From Bullera alba (taxonomy: Eukaryota > Basidiomycota > Tremellomycetes > Tremellales > Bulleraceae), in assembly GCA_001600095.1 (NCBI GenBank), contig BCIX01000004.1, forward strand, positions 1,368,586-1,432,585: a stretch of 64,000 nt of DNA, read 5' to 3'. A program made the translations under genes and the position numbers. Of this stretch, positions 37,167 through 48,912 are shown in pieces. Positions within the stretch are counted from its first letter, which is position 1; the number at the start of each line of letters is the position of its first letter. Under the pieces are notes generated by a model. It had not been told where the DNA came from, did not search any database, and was given only the letters and a program-made list of their open reading frames with translations.

Positions 37167-40100
37167 ATGCCAAATCTTCACGTCTACTACTATCATGGCA
37201 ATGTCAAGGCCTTTAGACAAGAGCTGGACGGTACCAGTCCGGGCTCGACGAACGGTCAACACGGCAGAAACGGCGGTGGGGTGGGCAGTGGGAGTGTAGG
37301 CAAAAGCTGGACATTGGGCGGATTTGCCGGTGCACCTGTCAAAGCGGATCCCAATGAGAGGGACTCTCTAGGTCGAACGTGAGTCTCTTCATTTATGAGC
37401 CGAATGATCAATCTGATGGTGAGTGCAGGGTCTTACACCTGGCCGCTTCGTCTTTGACGGCACAATCGTACTCGTTCCTATCGATGCTGTTGAGAAACCC
37501 TAATATCTCGGTCAATCTTCAAGATTACGAATCGGGTTATACTGCGCTCCATCGAGCGCTCTTTTCCGGCAACATCAGGGCAGCGAGGGACTTGCTGGCT
37601 AGAGGGGACATCGATGTCAGTATCAAGGACATGGAGGGCTTGACGGCTTTCGACCTCTACAACGGCACGGTGGACGGAGTGAGTCGGCCATCTTAGCAAG
37701 ATATGGGCAGGGTCAGACTGACTTGGCCGCAGACTAATCCACCACGCGATGCTCAAGGCACTGATCTATACGTCTGGGGAGTGAACAGTGAGCTACCCGG
37801 TCAGGGGTACCATCCAGAGCTGACGCGGTCGCTTTAGGAAACTTTGCTCTGGGAACTGGAGACACATCGGACAAGGCGTACCCCGATAGAGTCAACTTAC
37901 AGACGCAGAGTCAAGTCAGCAGCAAGCCAGACCCTGCACAACGATTTTATCATGTTGGTGTACACGATGTCGTTATGTCCAAGCTGCACACTGCAGCTGT
38001 GACGACTGAAGATCGGGGGAATCTGAGCATATGCGGGTTCGGCTCAAATGGCAGGTGAGTGGAGCGGCTTTCATCTAATCTGGCAATGACTGACGTCCAC
38101 ACGATCAGGCTTGGACGGACCGTACACTCTCAATTGGCTCTTCTGCCCATGGGCGATCTTCCCCAGACGATCGTATCGGTATCACTTGGACAAGATCACT
38201 CACTGGCATTGACGAGTGGGGGCTATATCCTCTCCTGGGGTCATAATCGGTTTTCTCAGCTCGGCTACATAATTGATCCCCCTGAGAATCCGGTACCTGG
38301 CCGAAGCAAAGACGACGAGCAAGTTCAGGTTTCCCCCAGAAGGATCGTTGGACCTATGAAGAAGGAATGGGTACGCGGAGTCGCTGCAGGGAGGATGTCG
38401 AGTGCTTGCTGGACCGCGGACTCTGTTTGGACATGGGGAACAAATGCCGGTCATCTTGGTGGGTACAGCTGTCACGAGACTGCGTCTTCAGCTGATAGGC
38501 GATCAGGATATGAGAAAGCTGCAAATCCGGTACAGGTCCTTCCCAGGAAGGTTACAACCTTGACACAGCCTGTCATTGACATCGCCCTTTCGGTAAGTCT
38601 ACAATCATCAGTCATTTACTGATCACCCTACCAGGACTATGCCATGATCTGTTTGCTAGACACTTTTGAAGTGATCTGCTTCCACCACGATGTCAACTTC
38701 AGAATAGGGTGAGTGATACCTCCCGATTACTGGTCCTATGCTCACCGAATTGTCAGCTTCTCGACGCCGAAAGTTCTCTCAGAATCCTTTCCCTTCCGGC
38801 CTCCTCAGTCAACAATCAAGCCTATGATCGAGAAAGTCACCAGCAGCGGTACCACCTTCGCTGCTCTATCCTCAATCGGAGACGTATTCACATTCGCCCT
38901 ACCGAATCCACTAGAAGACGTCTCGAAGGACGCTAGAGATCGGCACGTGACGGTGAAGCCCCAGCTGATCTGGGCTTTGAGGAAGAGCTTCACTGCTGTC
39001 AAGGACGTCGCTCTAGGGTCCGATGGAACAGTCATCATCTGCACACACTCCGGCCATGTCTTCGTTCGACAGAGAGTCAAGTCTGGATCTGGCCAGCTCA
39101 AGTTCAGGCGGATCCCATACCTGCAACGTGCTGTCAAAGTCGCTTGCAACGAGTCCGGGGCGTTTGCCGTCATACGGGAGGATGCCAAAGCCACTCGGAT
39201 CACCCTGGTTGGTCGGACCTTGGAAGAAGACCTGGGACTACTGCAGCCTCATTTCAACAGGTTCGACCATCAAATGACAGCGGAGGACTTCGATCGAGAG
39301 GCCGGCGTCTTGAGAGCAGATGAGGACGAGGAGGATGAGAGCATGAGCTCGATTGCCAAGGACATCAAGATCGCTACTCGCCTCTGCACCATCCTTCGTC
39401 GATGGGGATCCGACGCCAGGGACTCCCTCTTCTCTTGGGACGAATCTCTACTGGGCAGCGATGTGTTCTTGACCGTGGGAGACATCGCTATCCCGGCACA
39501 CGGAACGGTACTGGCATTGAGGAGTCCAGCTTTTGGCAAGATTTTGGCCGGGAAGCCCGTCACTGGATTCACTCCAAAGGCGCACGGTCGGATTGCCGTC
39601 AACGTGTGTCATCCCATGGTCGTGCTACTCCTCCTGCAATACCTCTACACGGACGACGTGGCGGCTATATGGGATGCTCGACTGGTGCGGCTCTTACAGA
39701 CCAAATTCTCTGATCTCAAGCTCGATATACCCCGGATCAAAGCCGACCTCAAAGCGGTTGCCGAAACACTTCAGCTTTGTCCTTTATCCACGGTATTGGA
39801 TTCTGCGGCAAAGACCTCGGTTGGGAAGAGGACGCTCAACCGCGACCTCCAGGCATTCTTTGTCAAGACTGCCTCAATGCCGGAGACCAATTCCGCCTGC
39901 GACCTCACTATCGTCTTGGCGGATAGACAAGTGGCTTGCTCTTCGGTTATTCTCAGAGCGAGATGTCCGTTCTTCGAGGCCATGTTCGCCGAGCCAGATT
40001 GGACGGCGGCGAGGCAGACCGGTGGAAGCGTGGTAGTCCAGATGACGCATCTCAAATGGCGACCTATGCGAATGGTATTCAGGTACATCCATGAGGGGTT

Positions 40101-41923
40101 GGAAGACGATCTGTTCGACTATCTGCGTGAGTCGCCCCGCACCGAGATGAGCATAACTAATGCTATATCAGATCAAGAAACCCTTGACGAGTTCCTGGAC
40201 TTTGTCTTCGAAGTCCTAGCAGCAGCGGTGAGTGATGTACCTCTCACTGGGAGTATTCAGTCTGACTGGTCTTCATAGACGGAGCTGCTCATGGACAGGC
40301 TTATCTTGGTTTGCTCGCGAGTTATCATCCGGCACTGCAATGCCTACAACGCCGCAGCGCTGGCATGCGAAGCCGCATTTTACCAGGCGACGACGCTGAA
40401 ACATAGCGTGTTCGACTATATTGTCTCGTGTATGGAGACAATGCTCGAATCTGGCTTATTGGACGACATGCACGAAGACGTGTTGCTCGAGCTATGCCAG
40501 CACATCTCCACCAAGCAGGTCAAGAAACTGGGTGTCGCAAGATCTTCACAATTGGTCAACCAGGCAATGGAGAGGCAGAAGGATTGGCTGGCAATGCAGG
40601 ATATTCCCGTTCCTAGGGTACGACAGGCCTGGAAATGGAAACCAAAATCTCCGGCACTTTCACCCGTCGATACCATGCCATTGACTTCGGTTACGATCAC
40701 ACGGCGGCGAGAAACACCTTCTCCCGTGGCGAGTCCGGAACTGCCTCCCAGCACGTCGGATGACATGTTCACGATGGACGATCTGCAAACGCCGCAATCG
40801 ACTTCAGGGAGGTATACCCCCAAAGCCCTCTCGCGACCGATGACCCCGCTCGACCTGTCTTCTGGGTCTAAAGGCGCAGTATGGAAGTCGCGCGCAGCAG
40901 AGTCAGACAAGTAGGTGGTCAGACGCTATTCATGGAGTGCTGAACTGACCTTCGCTCTTTAGAGTCGATCTTCGGAGTATCATGGCAGAGGCATCCGCCT
41001 CAAAGACACCATCGAGGCCTGGACCGGCGCCCACAGGTCGCACGCCAACGGCCTCGGAGCGAAGGTCGACACCGTTGACGGCTTCGTCAAGCGTGTTCTC
41101 GCCCTCCAGGTCTACCGGCGCCCCAGCAACTATGACCCCGGGCTCAAGTGGTTCGGCTGGACCTTGGCGGACTCCAAGCTCCAGCAAGACGTCCTTGGCT
41201 GCTGTGCAGTCTCAACAGACGGCCGCCAGTCCGTCGCTGGGTTCGTCTCCAAAGGGCGGCAGAGGTTCAGTCTCTAGGACTTCAAGCCAAGTCATCACTC
41301 CAGTCAAACTACAACCAGCTCCACCTGGTACCACGCGAAAGGTGTCATCTGGAGCCGCATGGACAGCCGCCGCCTCGAGCTCGTTTGCTCCACCACCCGT
41401 GGCACCAATCATCTCCCCTGATTCGAGGTCATTCTCCTTACTTGCGATCCAGCAGCAAGAGCGGGATTACGCCGATCGAGCGGTCAGAAAGACGAATAAG
41501 AGCTTTGCTGAAATTCAAGCAGAGGAGCGAGAGGCAGAAGCGTCTAAAGTGCAGGAAGAGGAGTTCATGCGGTGGTGGGAGGAGGAGCAGGCTAGGATCA
41601 ATGGTGACTCCGGACCAGCAGGCGCGGGAGGCTCTCGGGGTGGAGGGGCCGGAGGAGGGCGTGGTGGTAGGGTAGGACGTGGGGCACGAGGCGGAGGCGG
41701 TGGTGCACCGGGCAAGGCGGCTCAGAGGAAGGTGCCTCCTCGGAACCAAGCGAGTCAGAATGGTCAGCCCGGACCTTCGGCTGGACTTAGAGGCGGAGGA
41801 CCAGGATTGGCAGGAGCGAATGGTCATGGGCATAGAGGCGGACGTGGAGGATCCGCCAGAGGAGGAAAACCAAACCAGACTCAGCAAAATCCAAGCAAGG
41901 CCCAACCGGGCTCAGGCGTATAA
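37167..41923 (+). CDS. IBTK-like ankyrin/RCC1/BTB protein with Gly/Arg-rich tail
   Basis: A protein of about 1,400 residues matching the architecture of IBTK and fission yeast Btb3, adaptors of CUL3-type ubiquitin ligases. Two ankyrin repeats (VLHLAASSLTAQSYSFLSMLLRN-like start; GYTALHRALFSGNIRAARDLL) follow a Gly-rich leader. RCC1 blades come next (DLYVWGVNRNFALGTGD; ILSWGHNRFSQLG; VWTWGTNAGHLG). Two BTB domains follow: SDVFLTVGDIAIPAHGTVLALR, and CDLTIVLADRQVACSSVILRARCPFFEAMF. After them are a BACK-like helical part (NAYNAAALACEAAFYQ), Ser/Pro-rich linkers and the family motif AIQQQERDY...EEEFMRWWEEEQARI. The last 120 residues are RGG/GRG repeats. About ten introns are mostly in the 5' third. 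Partner proteins are not readable. Confidence 0.9.
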
Positions 41924-42022
41924 ATCAGGCGACTCATCACGTATCTTCACGCATAGAGCATTCACATCATATCGCACACGTATAAACTTGTTGTAAAAGA
42001 AGTCGGAATGCAGTACCGTATT

Positions 42023-43012
42023 CTACGATTGTGTGCTGTTCTCCGGCTTCTCTGACTCGGTCTCGGGATACGCCTCGTCGTGATGCTCGGCCTCGTTGTA
42101 AGGGATGTAATAGGTGATGTCTCGTCTTTGCGTTGTCACGCCCGTGTCCCTGTCATAGGAATACAACGGCCTGCCATGTTCATCCTTGACCAACGGACCG
42201 AGCCACCATGATTTGACCTTGCTTCGATCCGGTACCGTACCATCCTCGGTAGTAAGTCTCTTCTTAGTTGCCTCGTAAATTCTTCGAGCCTCCGAAGACA
42301 CATCCTTGCCGAGCGCTAGGGTGCTGAACATGGAATCGAGGTATTCAACGGAAGGTTGAACGATCTCGAAGGAGGTTTGATCTGGGTCGTAAGTATACTG
42401 CTTACTACTGGGTATCCCGTTCAAGACCCTGGATGTGAGTTTCATGCTGAAAGGCTTCGGGTTTTCGTGGCGTGAAACATCAATCATTGCCCCTTTGTGA
42501 TATCCGTCAACTTCAGCGCCGAGGTCGGTGACTGCGCGGACTTTGTGAGTGGAATCTGGCTGTTCCACCAGATAAGTGACGGCGACTGAGTCGCGGATAC
42601 TAGGTCTCCTGCCCGGGGGTTCAGTAAACGATGGTAGCTCCGCCTTGCTATACGAGCTGGGCAAAGCGAGCAGAACGTCATGGGACGTAGAGCCATCCTT
42701 CAGCAGACTCCCCTCGGCATGGGATGTGGCTATTCGGTTATAGTGATACTTGATGGTCTGACCATCGAGGAGCTCGAGCAGGGTAGGGTCCAAGACTCGT
42801 TGAACATCCTTATTGATGTGTAAGGTCTGCTGCGAGGCCAGTCTACCATGCGTGTGCATCTTCTTGTCCTCCTTTCCATTCGTAGTGTAGTCGATCACGC
42901 TCTTGCGTCGTAAGCACATGATGTCAGAGACATTGGACTGTTGGTTCCAGGGTACGGCGGTGGTAGATTCGGCGTCAGTGGCAAGGCCTTTGGGTTCAGT
43001 AGACGAGCTCAT
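42023..43012 (-). CDS. Tandem-duplicated unknown protein, copy 1
   Basis: An intronless gene for 329 residues, converging on the IBTK-like gene. No known family was recognised. It has no signal peptide or membrane helix and looks like a soluble, mixed alpha/beta protein. Motifs shared with copy 2 include QSNVSDIMC-RR-SVIDYTT near the N terminus, LDPTL--LLDGQT-KYH-NR-ATS, the strand YTYDP-QTSFEIV-PS-EY, and near the C terminus VPDRSKV-SWWLGPL-KDE and DRDTGVTTQRR-ITYY. The ATG at 43010-43012 is chosen; the open frame extends 19 codons upstream only from a GTG. Lack of introns stands out against its neighbours. A role in host-specific or stress biology would be pure speculation. Confidence 0.82.
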   Translation of the reverse strand: MSSSTEPKGLATDAESTTAVPWNQQSNVSDIMCLRRKSVIDYTTNGKEDKKMHTHGRLASQQTLHINKDVQRVLDPTLLELLDGQTIKYHYNRIATSHAEGSLLKDGSTSHDVLLALPSSYSKAELPSFTEPPGRRPSIRDSVAVTYLVEQPDSTHKVRAVTDLGAEVDGYHKGAMIDVSRHENPKPFSMKLTSRVLNGIPSSKQYTYDPDQTSFEIVQPSVEYLDSMFSTLALGKDVSSEARRIYEATKKRLTTEDGTVPDRSKVKSWWLGPLVKDEHGRPLYSYDRDTGVTTQRRDITYYIPYNEAEHHDEAYPETESEKPENSTQS

Positions 43013-43536
43013 GCTGGGCAGCTGGAGTGGTATTTGATGAAGAGGGAAGAAGGACTTCTCATTCCTCACTTCCCCAGCAGATCATATATGCGATTTTAAA
43101 GGCTCAAACTCCGTGTATCAGCTTGTGAGCGCCGTCTTGCACGACAACGGAGGTCTTAATCTCCAGCGAGACCAAGCACAAAGGATGAAGCGGATGGTCT
43201 GCCTTCGCCTGTGGGTTGTGGCGTCGCCTTCCATTTGCTTTGACAAGCGTCAATCGTCATGCATTTTCAGATCAATTCACTGCCTTTTACTGCCTGCTCC
43301 CTGATCCCTGCCGCCTGTCAAGGCTCTCATTCACCATCAGTCCCATGATCTCCACTCTAGCCGTTCAGAGTCAGCCTCTACGAGGAGCGTGATCGTAGCA
43401 AAATTGACTAGACCGCCTTTGAAGTTCGCTGTTCTAGCCATACATCATATCGCACATGTATATAGACCACTCAGGTGGGATCCAGTCCTCTAGACTCTGA
43501 CTCATCACTGACTAGAATGGGCGTCTTGACTCCCGA
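43013..43536. repeat. Spacer and upstream region of copy 1, duplicated in part
   Basis: Just upstream of copy 1 (about 43013-43210) the DNA closely matches the DNA upstream of copy 2 (about 44464-44660), including AGAGGGAAGAAGGACTT, CATATATGC and GCGAGACCAAGCACAAAGGA. The duplication unit therefore includes promoter and leader. The remainder shows nothing else. Confidence 0.8.
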
Positions 43537-44463
43537 TCAGACCTCGTTGTGATGCTCGGCCTCCTCGCATGGGATTGGGAGGTAGTAGGTGATCTCCCGT
43601 CTTTGCGTCGTTACGCCTGTGTCCCTGTCGCGAGAATAGATGTCTTTGCCGTTTTCATCCTTGATCAAGGGACCGAGCCACCAGGAGATCACCTTGCTTC
43701 GGTCCGGTACCCTCTCTTCGTCATCGATGAGGTTCTTCTTGAAAGTCTGGAAAGCGGACCACGAGTTGTCTTGCTTGCCAAGAGGTGAGGACATGAAGTC
43801 GGTGTATTCGGTGGAGGGCCTGACGATCTCGAACGAGGTTTGGCCGGGGTCATAGGTATACTCATTCCTGACGGGTTCCCCTTTCAAGACGGTCGTCTTG
43901 AATCCCATGCCAAAGGCCTTCGTTGTCCCATCGATTATTGCCCATTGATGGTAGCCGACGACCTTAGCGGTATCGTCCGTGACCATTCGCACTTTCTGGT
44001 TGGAATCTGCCTGATCCACAAGGAAAGAGACGACGGCTTCGTCAAGACGACTGCGTCTTTCGCCCGGACGCTGAGTCAACGATGGTAGCTCCTGCTTGTC
44101 ATACCAGTCGGGCAAAGTGAGCAACACGTTGTGGGATTTGAAGCCATCCATCAAAAGACTTCCCGATCCATTCGATGTCGCTACTCGGTTGAAGTGATAC
44201 TTGACTGTCTGACCATCGAGCAGATCAATCAGTGTAGGGTCCAAGTGCTCCTGGGCCTCCTTATTGACATGGATGACCTGATGCGAAGGATTGTCGCAGA
44301 ACTCGGCCTTCTTCGTGTTTTCGCTGTCCACTGTAGTGTAGTCAATCACGCTGTTGCGACGCCAGCACATGATGTCAGAGACATTGGACTGTTCATTCAA
44401 CGTTACCACGTTGGTGACTTCATTGTCAGTGGCAAGGCCCGTGTGCTCGGTCGAGGGGCTCAT
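43537..44463 (-). CDS. Tandem-duplicated unknown protein, copy 2
   Basis: An intronless gene for 308 residues, the paralogue of the gene at 42023-43012, with about half of all residues identical. The N-terminal SNVSDIMCWRRNSVIDYTT, the central TYDPGQTSFEIVRPSTEY and the C-terminal VPDRSKVISWWLGPLIKDE are the best conserved parts; the region between residues 45 and 65 and the very C terminus differ, and copy 2 lacks the last 15-20 residues of copy 1 (the YPETESEKPENSTQS tail). ATG at 44461-44463. The conserved single Cys and Trp pair may matter for fold. Reading frames of both copies are intact, so both are likely expressed or only recently duplicated under constraint. Confidence 0.82.
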   Translation of the reverse strand: MSPSTEHTGLATDNEVTNVVTLNEQSNVSDIMCWRRNSVIDYTTVDSENTKKAEFCDNPSHQVIHVNKEAQEHLDPTLIDLLDGQTVKYHFNRVATSNGSGSLLMDGFKSHNVLLTLPDWYDKQELPSLTQRPGERRSRLDEAVVSFLVDQADSNQKVRMVTDDTAKVVGYHQWAIIDGTTKAFGMGFKTTVLKGEPVRNEYTYDPGQTSFEIVRPSTEYTDFMSSPLGKQDNSWSAFQTFKKNLIDDEERVPDRSKVISWWLGPLIKDENGKDIYSRDRDTGVTTQRREITYYLPIPCEEAEHHNEV

Positions 44464-44989
44464 GCTGAAGTAGACAGGATAAAGAGGGAAGAAGAGGGAA
44501 GAAGGACTTTCCTACTCGCCACTATCCCAGCAGGTCATATATGCAATTCTAGAGGCTCACAGCCTCACACGATGTGTATCAGCTCAAGAGCGCGATCTCG
44601 CACAACAAGGGAGGTTCAAATCTTCAGCGAGACCAAGCACAAAGGATGAAGCGGATACCTTCCCTTCACCTAGGATGTTGGCCTTCAGACTGACTCGGCA
44701 TGCGTCATGCATTATCAGATTCAGAGGCGACACACCACCTGCACCTTGTTACCGCTGCCTGTGCGGACCCTCACTCAACCTCGGTCCAATCGTCTGGCGT
44801 GATCTGGATCCACCAGTTGCAGGACTGACACGACAACCTTTGAGCCATATCCTTGAAACTTGCTTTATGCGCTGCAACCAATCACTCCCAATCAGCTCGC
44901 CTAACAAGACAAACTTCAGGAAATAGGGGACTCTGGGTCTACTTACGGATGGCCCATGTAGGCGTTGAAAAAGGTGGGCAAGCGGAGTC
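44464..44989. repeat. Upstream region of copy 2
   Basis: The first 200 bases match the upstream DNA of copy 1 (see the 43013-43536 entry). The rest, toward the next gene's stop, shows no feature. Confidence 0.75.
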
Positions 44990-45789
44990 CTACTTGGACC
45001 GGATGACAGTAGTCATGTCAAGCACGCTTTTGGGCGAGCAGTCGCAGGTGGCGGTCTTGCCTGCTTCGACGATGTGGAGTTTGTTCCCTGGAGTCGAGTG
45101 ATACAAGTTGCCATCGGACAGCCATTTGCCTACACAGCGATGGATGATCAGCCTTCGGCTTACTCCTGGTAGGTGATGAACTCACACCATCGTCCTTTAC
45201 GCCATGCAGTCTCGGTGGCATCGTCCGGCGCATCTGTCTCATCGATGTCTTCTTCGGTTTGGGGAAAATCCTGGTCCGGCAAGTCGGGAACCTCGCAGGG
45301 AAGAGGTATGGGGTAGTTGTTGACAGACGAAACGGGAGTTGTAATTGGCTGCTGGCCTGGTGGGGGCATGTATCCGAAAGATGGCGCAGAATATGCTTGT
45401 GGATTGACGGCGTGATGAACTACCTGGCCATCAGTTTCGTAGTTCCAGTTAACGCCCGGCGTCGAAACGGTGTTGTTGTTCGAATAAGTGGTCAACGGCG
45501 GCGCGGTTGGAAAGGCAGAGTGATTATAGCCCTGGTTCCCCGTGACCTGCTCATGAACCATGTTTGGGCTTGTGATAGGGCAGAAGGACTGTTGAGGCGC
45601 ACTCCCATCATCATCGTACCCCTCCCAGAAGTCGATGTTCGGATGGTAGTGGGAAGACGGCCCGGCTGCGCTGGGGGTACTCCAATCTTGATCGGTATAA
45701 CCGTGTTCGGAGAACTGCCCCGACTGTGGTGTCGGCGGGTAGGTGCCATTGTTATAGTAGTAGGAATCGGGCAGTCTTTGATAGGACAT
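44990..45789 (-). CDS. Low-complexity protein of unknown function
   Basis: Two exons. The first encodes a Tyr/Asn/Pro/Ser-rich, probably disordered region (SYYYNNGTYPPTPQSGQ, PSFGYMPPPGQQPITTP) ending with the acidic QTEEDIDETDAPDD. An intron with donor GTGAGTTC joins WRKGRWC to KWLSDGNLYHSTPGNKL, and the end carries the Cys pair TCDCSPKSVLDMTTVIRSK. The total is about 250 residues. No family was recognised; the composition is like that of nuclear or RNA-granule proteins. The start is the ATG at 45787-45789; the open frame continues upstream only from a GTG. Confidence 0.68.
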
Positions 45790-46077
45790 TGTGAGATGCG
45801 ACCGAAAGCCGACCACTGCAACTTGAACAAAGTGATCGTGGATCGAGGGCGACGAGGAACCATGTCTAAATATACGCCGTGCTCGATTGAGGCGAAGACC
45901 ATGGTGCTGATGATCGAATGTGCGCAGGTGTAATATGCGAAGACCATAGCCTTCCGGCCTCGAATCGCCATGTTCGACGTTGAGGTGGGACGCGTCTGGT
46001 GAATATTGAGATCCTTTGTCCGCCGCCTTCCTACACGTCTTTCCTCCTCAACATGTCGCTAAACCTGAAGCGTACAT
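45790..46077. other. Promoter of the low-complexity gene
   Basis: Region between two minus-strand genes. An ATG-initiated open frame on the minus strand at 45971 overlaps it but has no support. Confidence 0.5.
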
Positions 46078-48563
46078 TCACTGCTCCTTCGACTGGAGCG
46101 CCAGTTCGTACAGCCCTTCGATCTCCTCTGCCTGACACCAGAACTGGGGGTAGGCGTGGCAATACTGCTTTATGCCGGCGATACAGGCCAGAGATTCCGA
46201 TCGACCACGTTTGGCGAGATATAAGCCGGCCATGTGCATAGGGTGGTTTAAGATCATCCTGGATCTAGTCAGCACTGGATGATTGGGTGGCATTTGAGGC
46301 TATGGCTCACGGGTCAAGCCTTAGGTAACCATTCAAGGTGAGTACCGAAGTCTGAGAGATCAGCCTCAAGTCTGGATTGCTCCACTCACCAATGCGGTGA
46401 TCCGTAGTGCTGCATGTTCCGCTTCTTCATTGACCACTCGCAAACAGTCCTCGAGCTCCTTTTCCGTTTCCTCGTCGAGCAAACCCTGATCGCGGATCTT
46501 GCCCTCTTTGATCCCATTTTCGTTTATGGCTTGGTCAATACTGAGCCACAGCCCGTGAAAATACCTGGCGAAACGCAGACCTGTTAGCCCAAAAGTGTTG
46601 TGCTGAGGTACGAACTCAACTCACGCATCGGTGCTGCAGGCCGTGATTGCAGTTTGGAAGTCCCACGAATCGGGCCAATTACTCGGAACGCCGATCTGAC
46701 CCAGGAATTTGCTCTTCCACTGGACAGACTGTGTGATAAAGTCTCTGATGACGTGCAGTAAAATACCCTCTACCCTGTACTTGTGACCCCAGAGGCCTCT
46801 GGCCAGAGACCGAGTCAAGGTCGATCCATCGGCGGAAGCTCCGTACCAAGTCTGCGAAGATCTCAGCATGTCGAAGCGGCGCAAGATGGGCTTAGATCTG
46901 GCAAGGGCTGCTTTTCGACTCACCAAGGTCTATAGTTCGTCAGCATTTAGAGTGACTTGTGTATGGGTTCGCTCACAAGATCCGATCGCTTTTCCGACGG
47001 TTTATCGCTAGTGCTCCCACTTGGTCCTGTCCTCAATGGCTTCATACCGTACTCTCCCTCAGGTCTGAGGTGATTTAGCTCCATCTTTGCTGGAAAGGAC
47101 TCACAAGACAGGTTGAAGTCTATTGAACACGGACCGGAGGCCGTCTCGGACTATAATCTGCCACCAGGCAACTACGCCGGCAGATTTTTCTTTCTCATTT
47201 TGGATCTTCGCCACGGCCTCTGGTTGATTGTACCCAAGCACAACGCAGTGCTTTACCGCAGTGACAAAGTGGTATCCTTGGTACTCTACACCATAAGCGA
47301 AGCACGCTGAGGCTATCACTCACTCTCTTTGAGAAACGGGACCTCTGGACTATCAGCTCAGTTTACGCGACGATAACTCACGACCGCACATTGCTTCTGC
47401 CAGAATGAGCACTTGAACATTGTTCAAACACGCGATTCGATGCGTCTTGTTCACTTCCACCACCTCTCTCGCTCTGATCACCAGCATCTGGACTAGGCGA
47501 CTCCTTGGAGGGCGCTTACCCTCGCCATACTGCCTAACGTCTCTGTCCCGGCAGGCTGTCCTGTCGGCAGATATGACTGGATGATCCGAGAACCTCGATC
47601 CAACGGCAATGGCCACTGCGAGTAGGTTGTGCGGCAGCGGACCATCCTGATGCGTGTCTGGAGCTGCCAGCCGGGCTCGTATTGCGACCGGGTCGTACAT
47701 CGCGAATCGGGGGTGAACTATGGAAAAGAAGGACTCGACCAGATCATCCGTCAATCTGACATCAGCACTACCTCGAGATATCGTGAACTCACTCTCGTAG
47801 GGCGAGATCCGTGAGACTGGAATGGGCTTCTGTGGGGTGTTCTGTCCATACGAGTCCACGTTGTTCCTCCCACAGGTCATCGCGGCCAAGCTGGCATTGT
47901 TCTATACTGGACAAGTCACTGTAACCCCACAAGTGGTGAGTTACAACTTGAGGGCAGAGGAGGTATCGGATCAAGTTTGCCTGTCTCTCTGAGGGTCTGA
48001 GGTCGGTGGGTGGTCTACCTGATTGGTGGGCGTAGCTACATCACGGGGTTAGGTGAGGTCTACACCTGGATCATGTAGCTCACTATTGGAACGGTTCGCT
48101 GCTCTGCGGGGTAGATAATGCTTGGAAGTGAGTCACCGGGGTGGTGCTGTAGCTTCCTTCACGCTCAGGTCCACTTTGTCCATCGCAGTCATCCGCAGCG
48201 GATTCCCGGCGCCGTTTCTTGCTTGTATCTCCGTCGATCTCCACAATGCTCTTCCGGCCTTTCTTGACTTTATTCTGAAGTTGATCGATGTAGTTGCTCG
48301 TACATTCCGATCCCCGGTGTTGGCATTGTGTACACTGAATCGAAGCATGAATATTGAATAAAGGATCACATCCTGGACTAAGAGGGGAACTGTCCACTCA
48401 CCACATCATCTCGACTGCCTCTCTGACATCGAACTTTCTTTTGCCTACACGCATCGCAAGCCACATTCTGCTTTCTCAGTGCGACATTGGGCAGTGTTGC
48501 ATTGGACTGCTTCTCCGAATTCGGCGCGGAGAGGGATGGGTCGTCGTCATGGGATGAGGACAT
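46078..48563 (-). CDS. Zn2Cys6 transcription factor with fungal_trans-type domain
   Basis: A second zinc-cluster regulator. The cluster CDACRQKKVRCQRG is completed over an intron by CTQCQHRGSEC, and a basic helix follows (QLQNKVKKGRKS and KKRRRES). The middle homology region includes ESFFSIVHPRFAMYDP, HNLLAVAIAVGSRFSDHP, CLNNVQVLILAEAMC and VEYQGYHFVTAVKHCVVLG, which matches the fungal_trans pattern (dimer/effector domain). Later exons give RRFDMLRSSQTWYGA and the C-terminal HPMHMAGLYLAKRGRSE. Introns are many; the join CPQV to NNASLAAMTCG is clear in phase 0. The target genes are unknown. ATG at 48561-48563 (MSSSHDDDPSLS). Confidence 0.82.
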
Positions 48564-48912
48564 GGCAGGGGTGAGCTGCAGAAGGAGTTCTATTTGTGTG
48601 CGGTCGGATCCGAGTCTCAAAGTGGTTGATTCGGAGCCGTATTGGCTATGCGTGACCAATCTCGTCGTTCGGACTAAGCTGGGTTGTGCTTTGGGTCGTT
48701 GTCTTGGCGAGAGGTAACGTCTTTGGGTGTAGATTAGATAGTGTTTAAACAACGCACATGTACCCCTTCGTCGTAACTCGCAAGTCTTTCCGGATCCGAG
48801 CGTGTTTATAGTTACCGGAATTCGATCACATGTCGTCAAAATTAGTCACAGCGCCGATTCATAACAGCTCTTCGTATGTTCATACCACTCTGCTCACGGT
48901 AGACATGGTACC
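48564..48912. promoter_or_regulatory. Divergent promoter, zinc-cluster regulator and TOK channel
   Basis: 349 bases between divergent ATG codons. No named binding site could be identified. Confidence 0.5.

Noticed and set aside
39533..40036. A second long plus-strand frame inside the BTB region
   Set aside because: It is out of frame with two clear BTB domains and has no family match.
41148..41675. A 175-codon open frame overlapping the IBTK-like C terminus
   Set aside because: It is a shifted frame through low-complexity coding DNA; the main frame carries the conserved EEEFMRWWEEE motif.
44600..44640. GTTCAAATC resembling a tRNA T-loop
   Set aside because: No acceptor stem or anticodon arm surrounds it, and the same block occurs upstream of the sister copy as part of the duplicated leader.
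45492..45971. A minus-strand frame beginning with an ATG at 45971 upstream of the low-complexity gene
   Set aside because: It overlaps the true first exon in another frame, has no motif and no splice path to the main frame.
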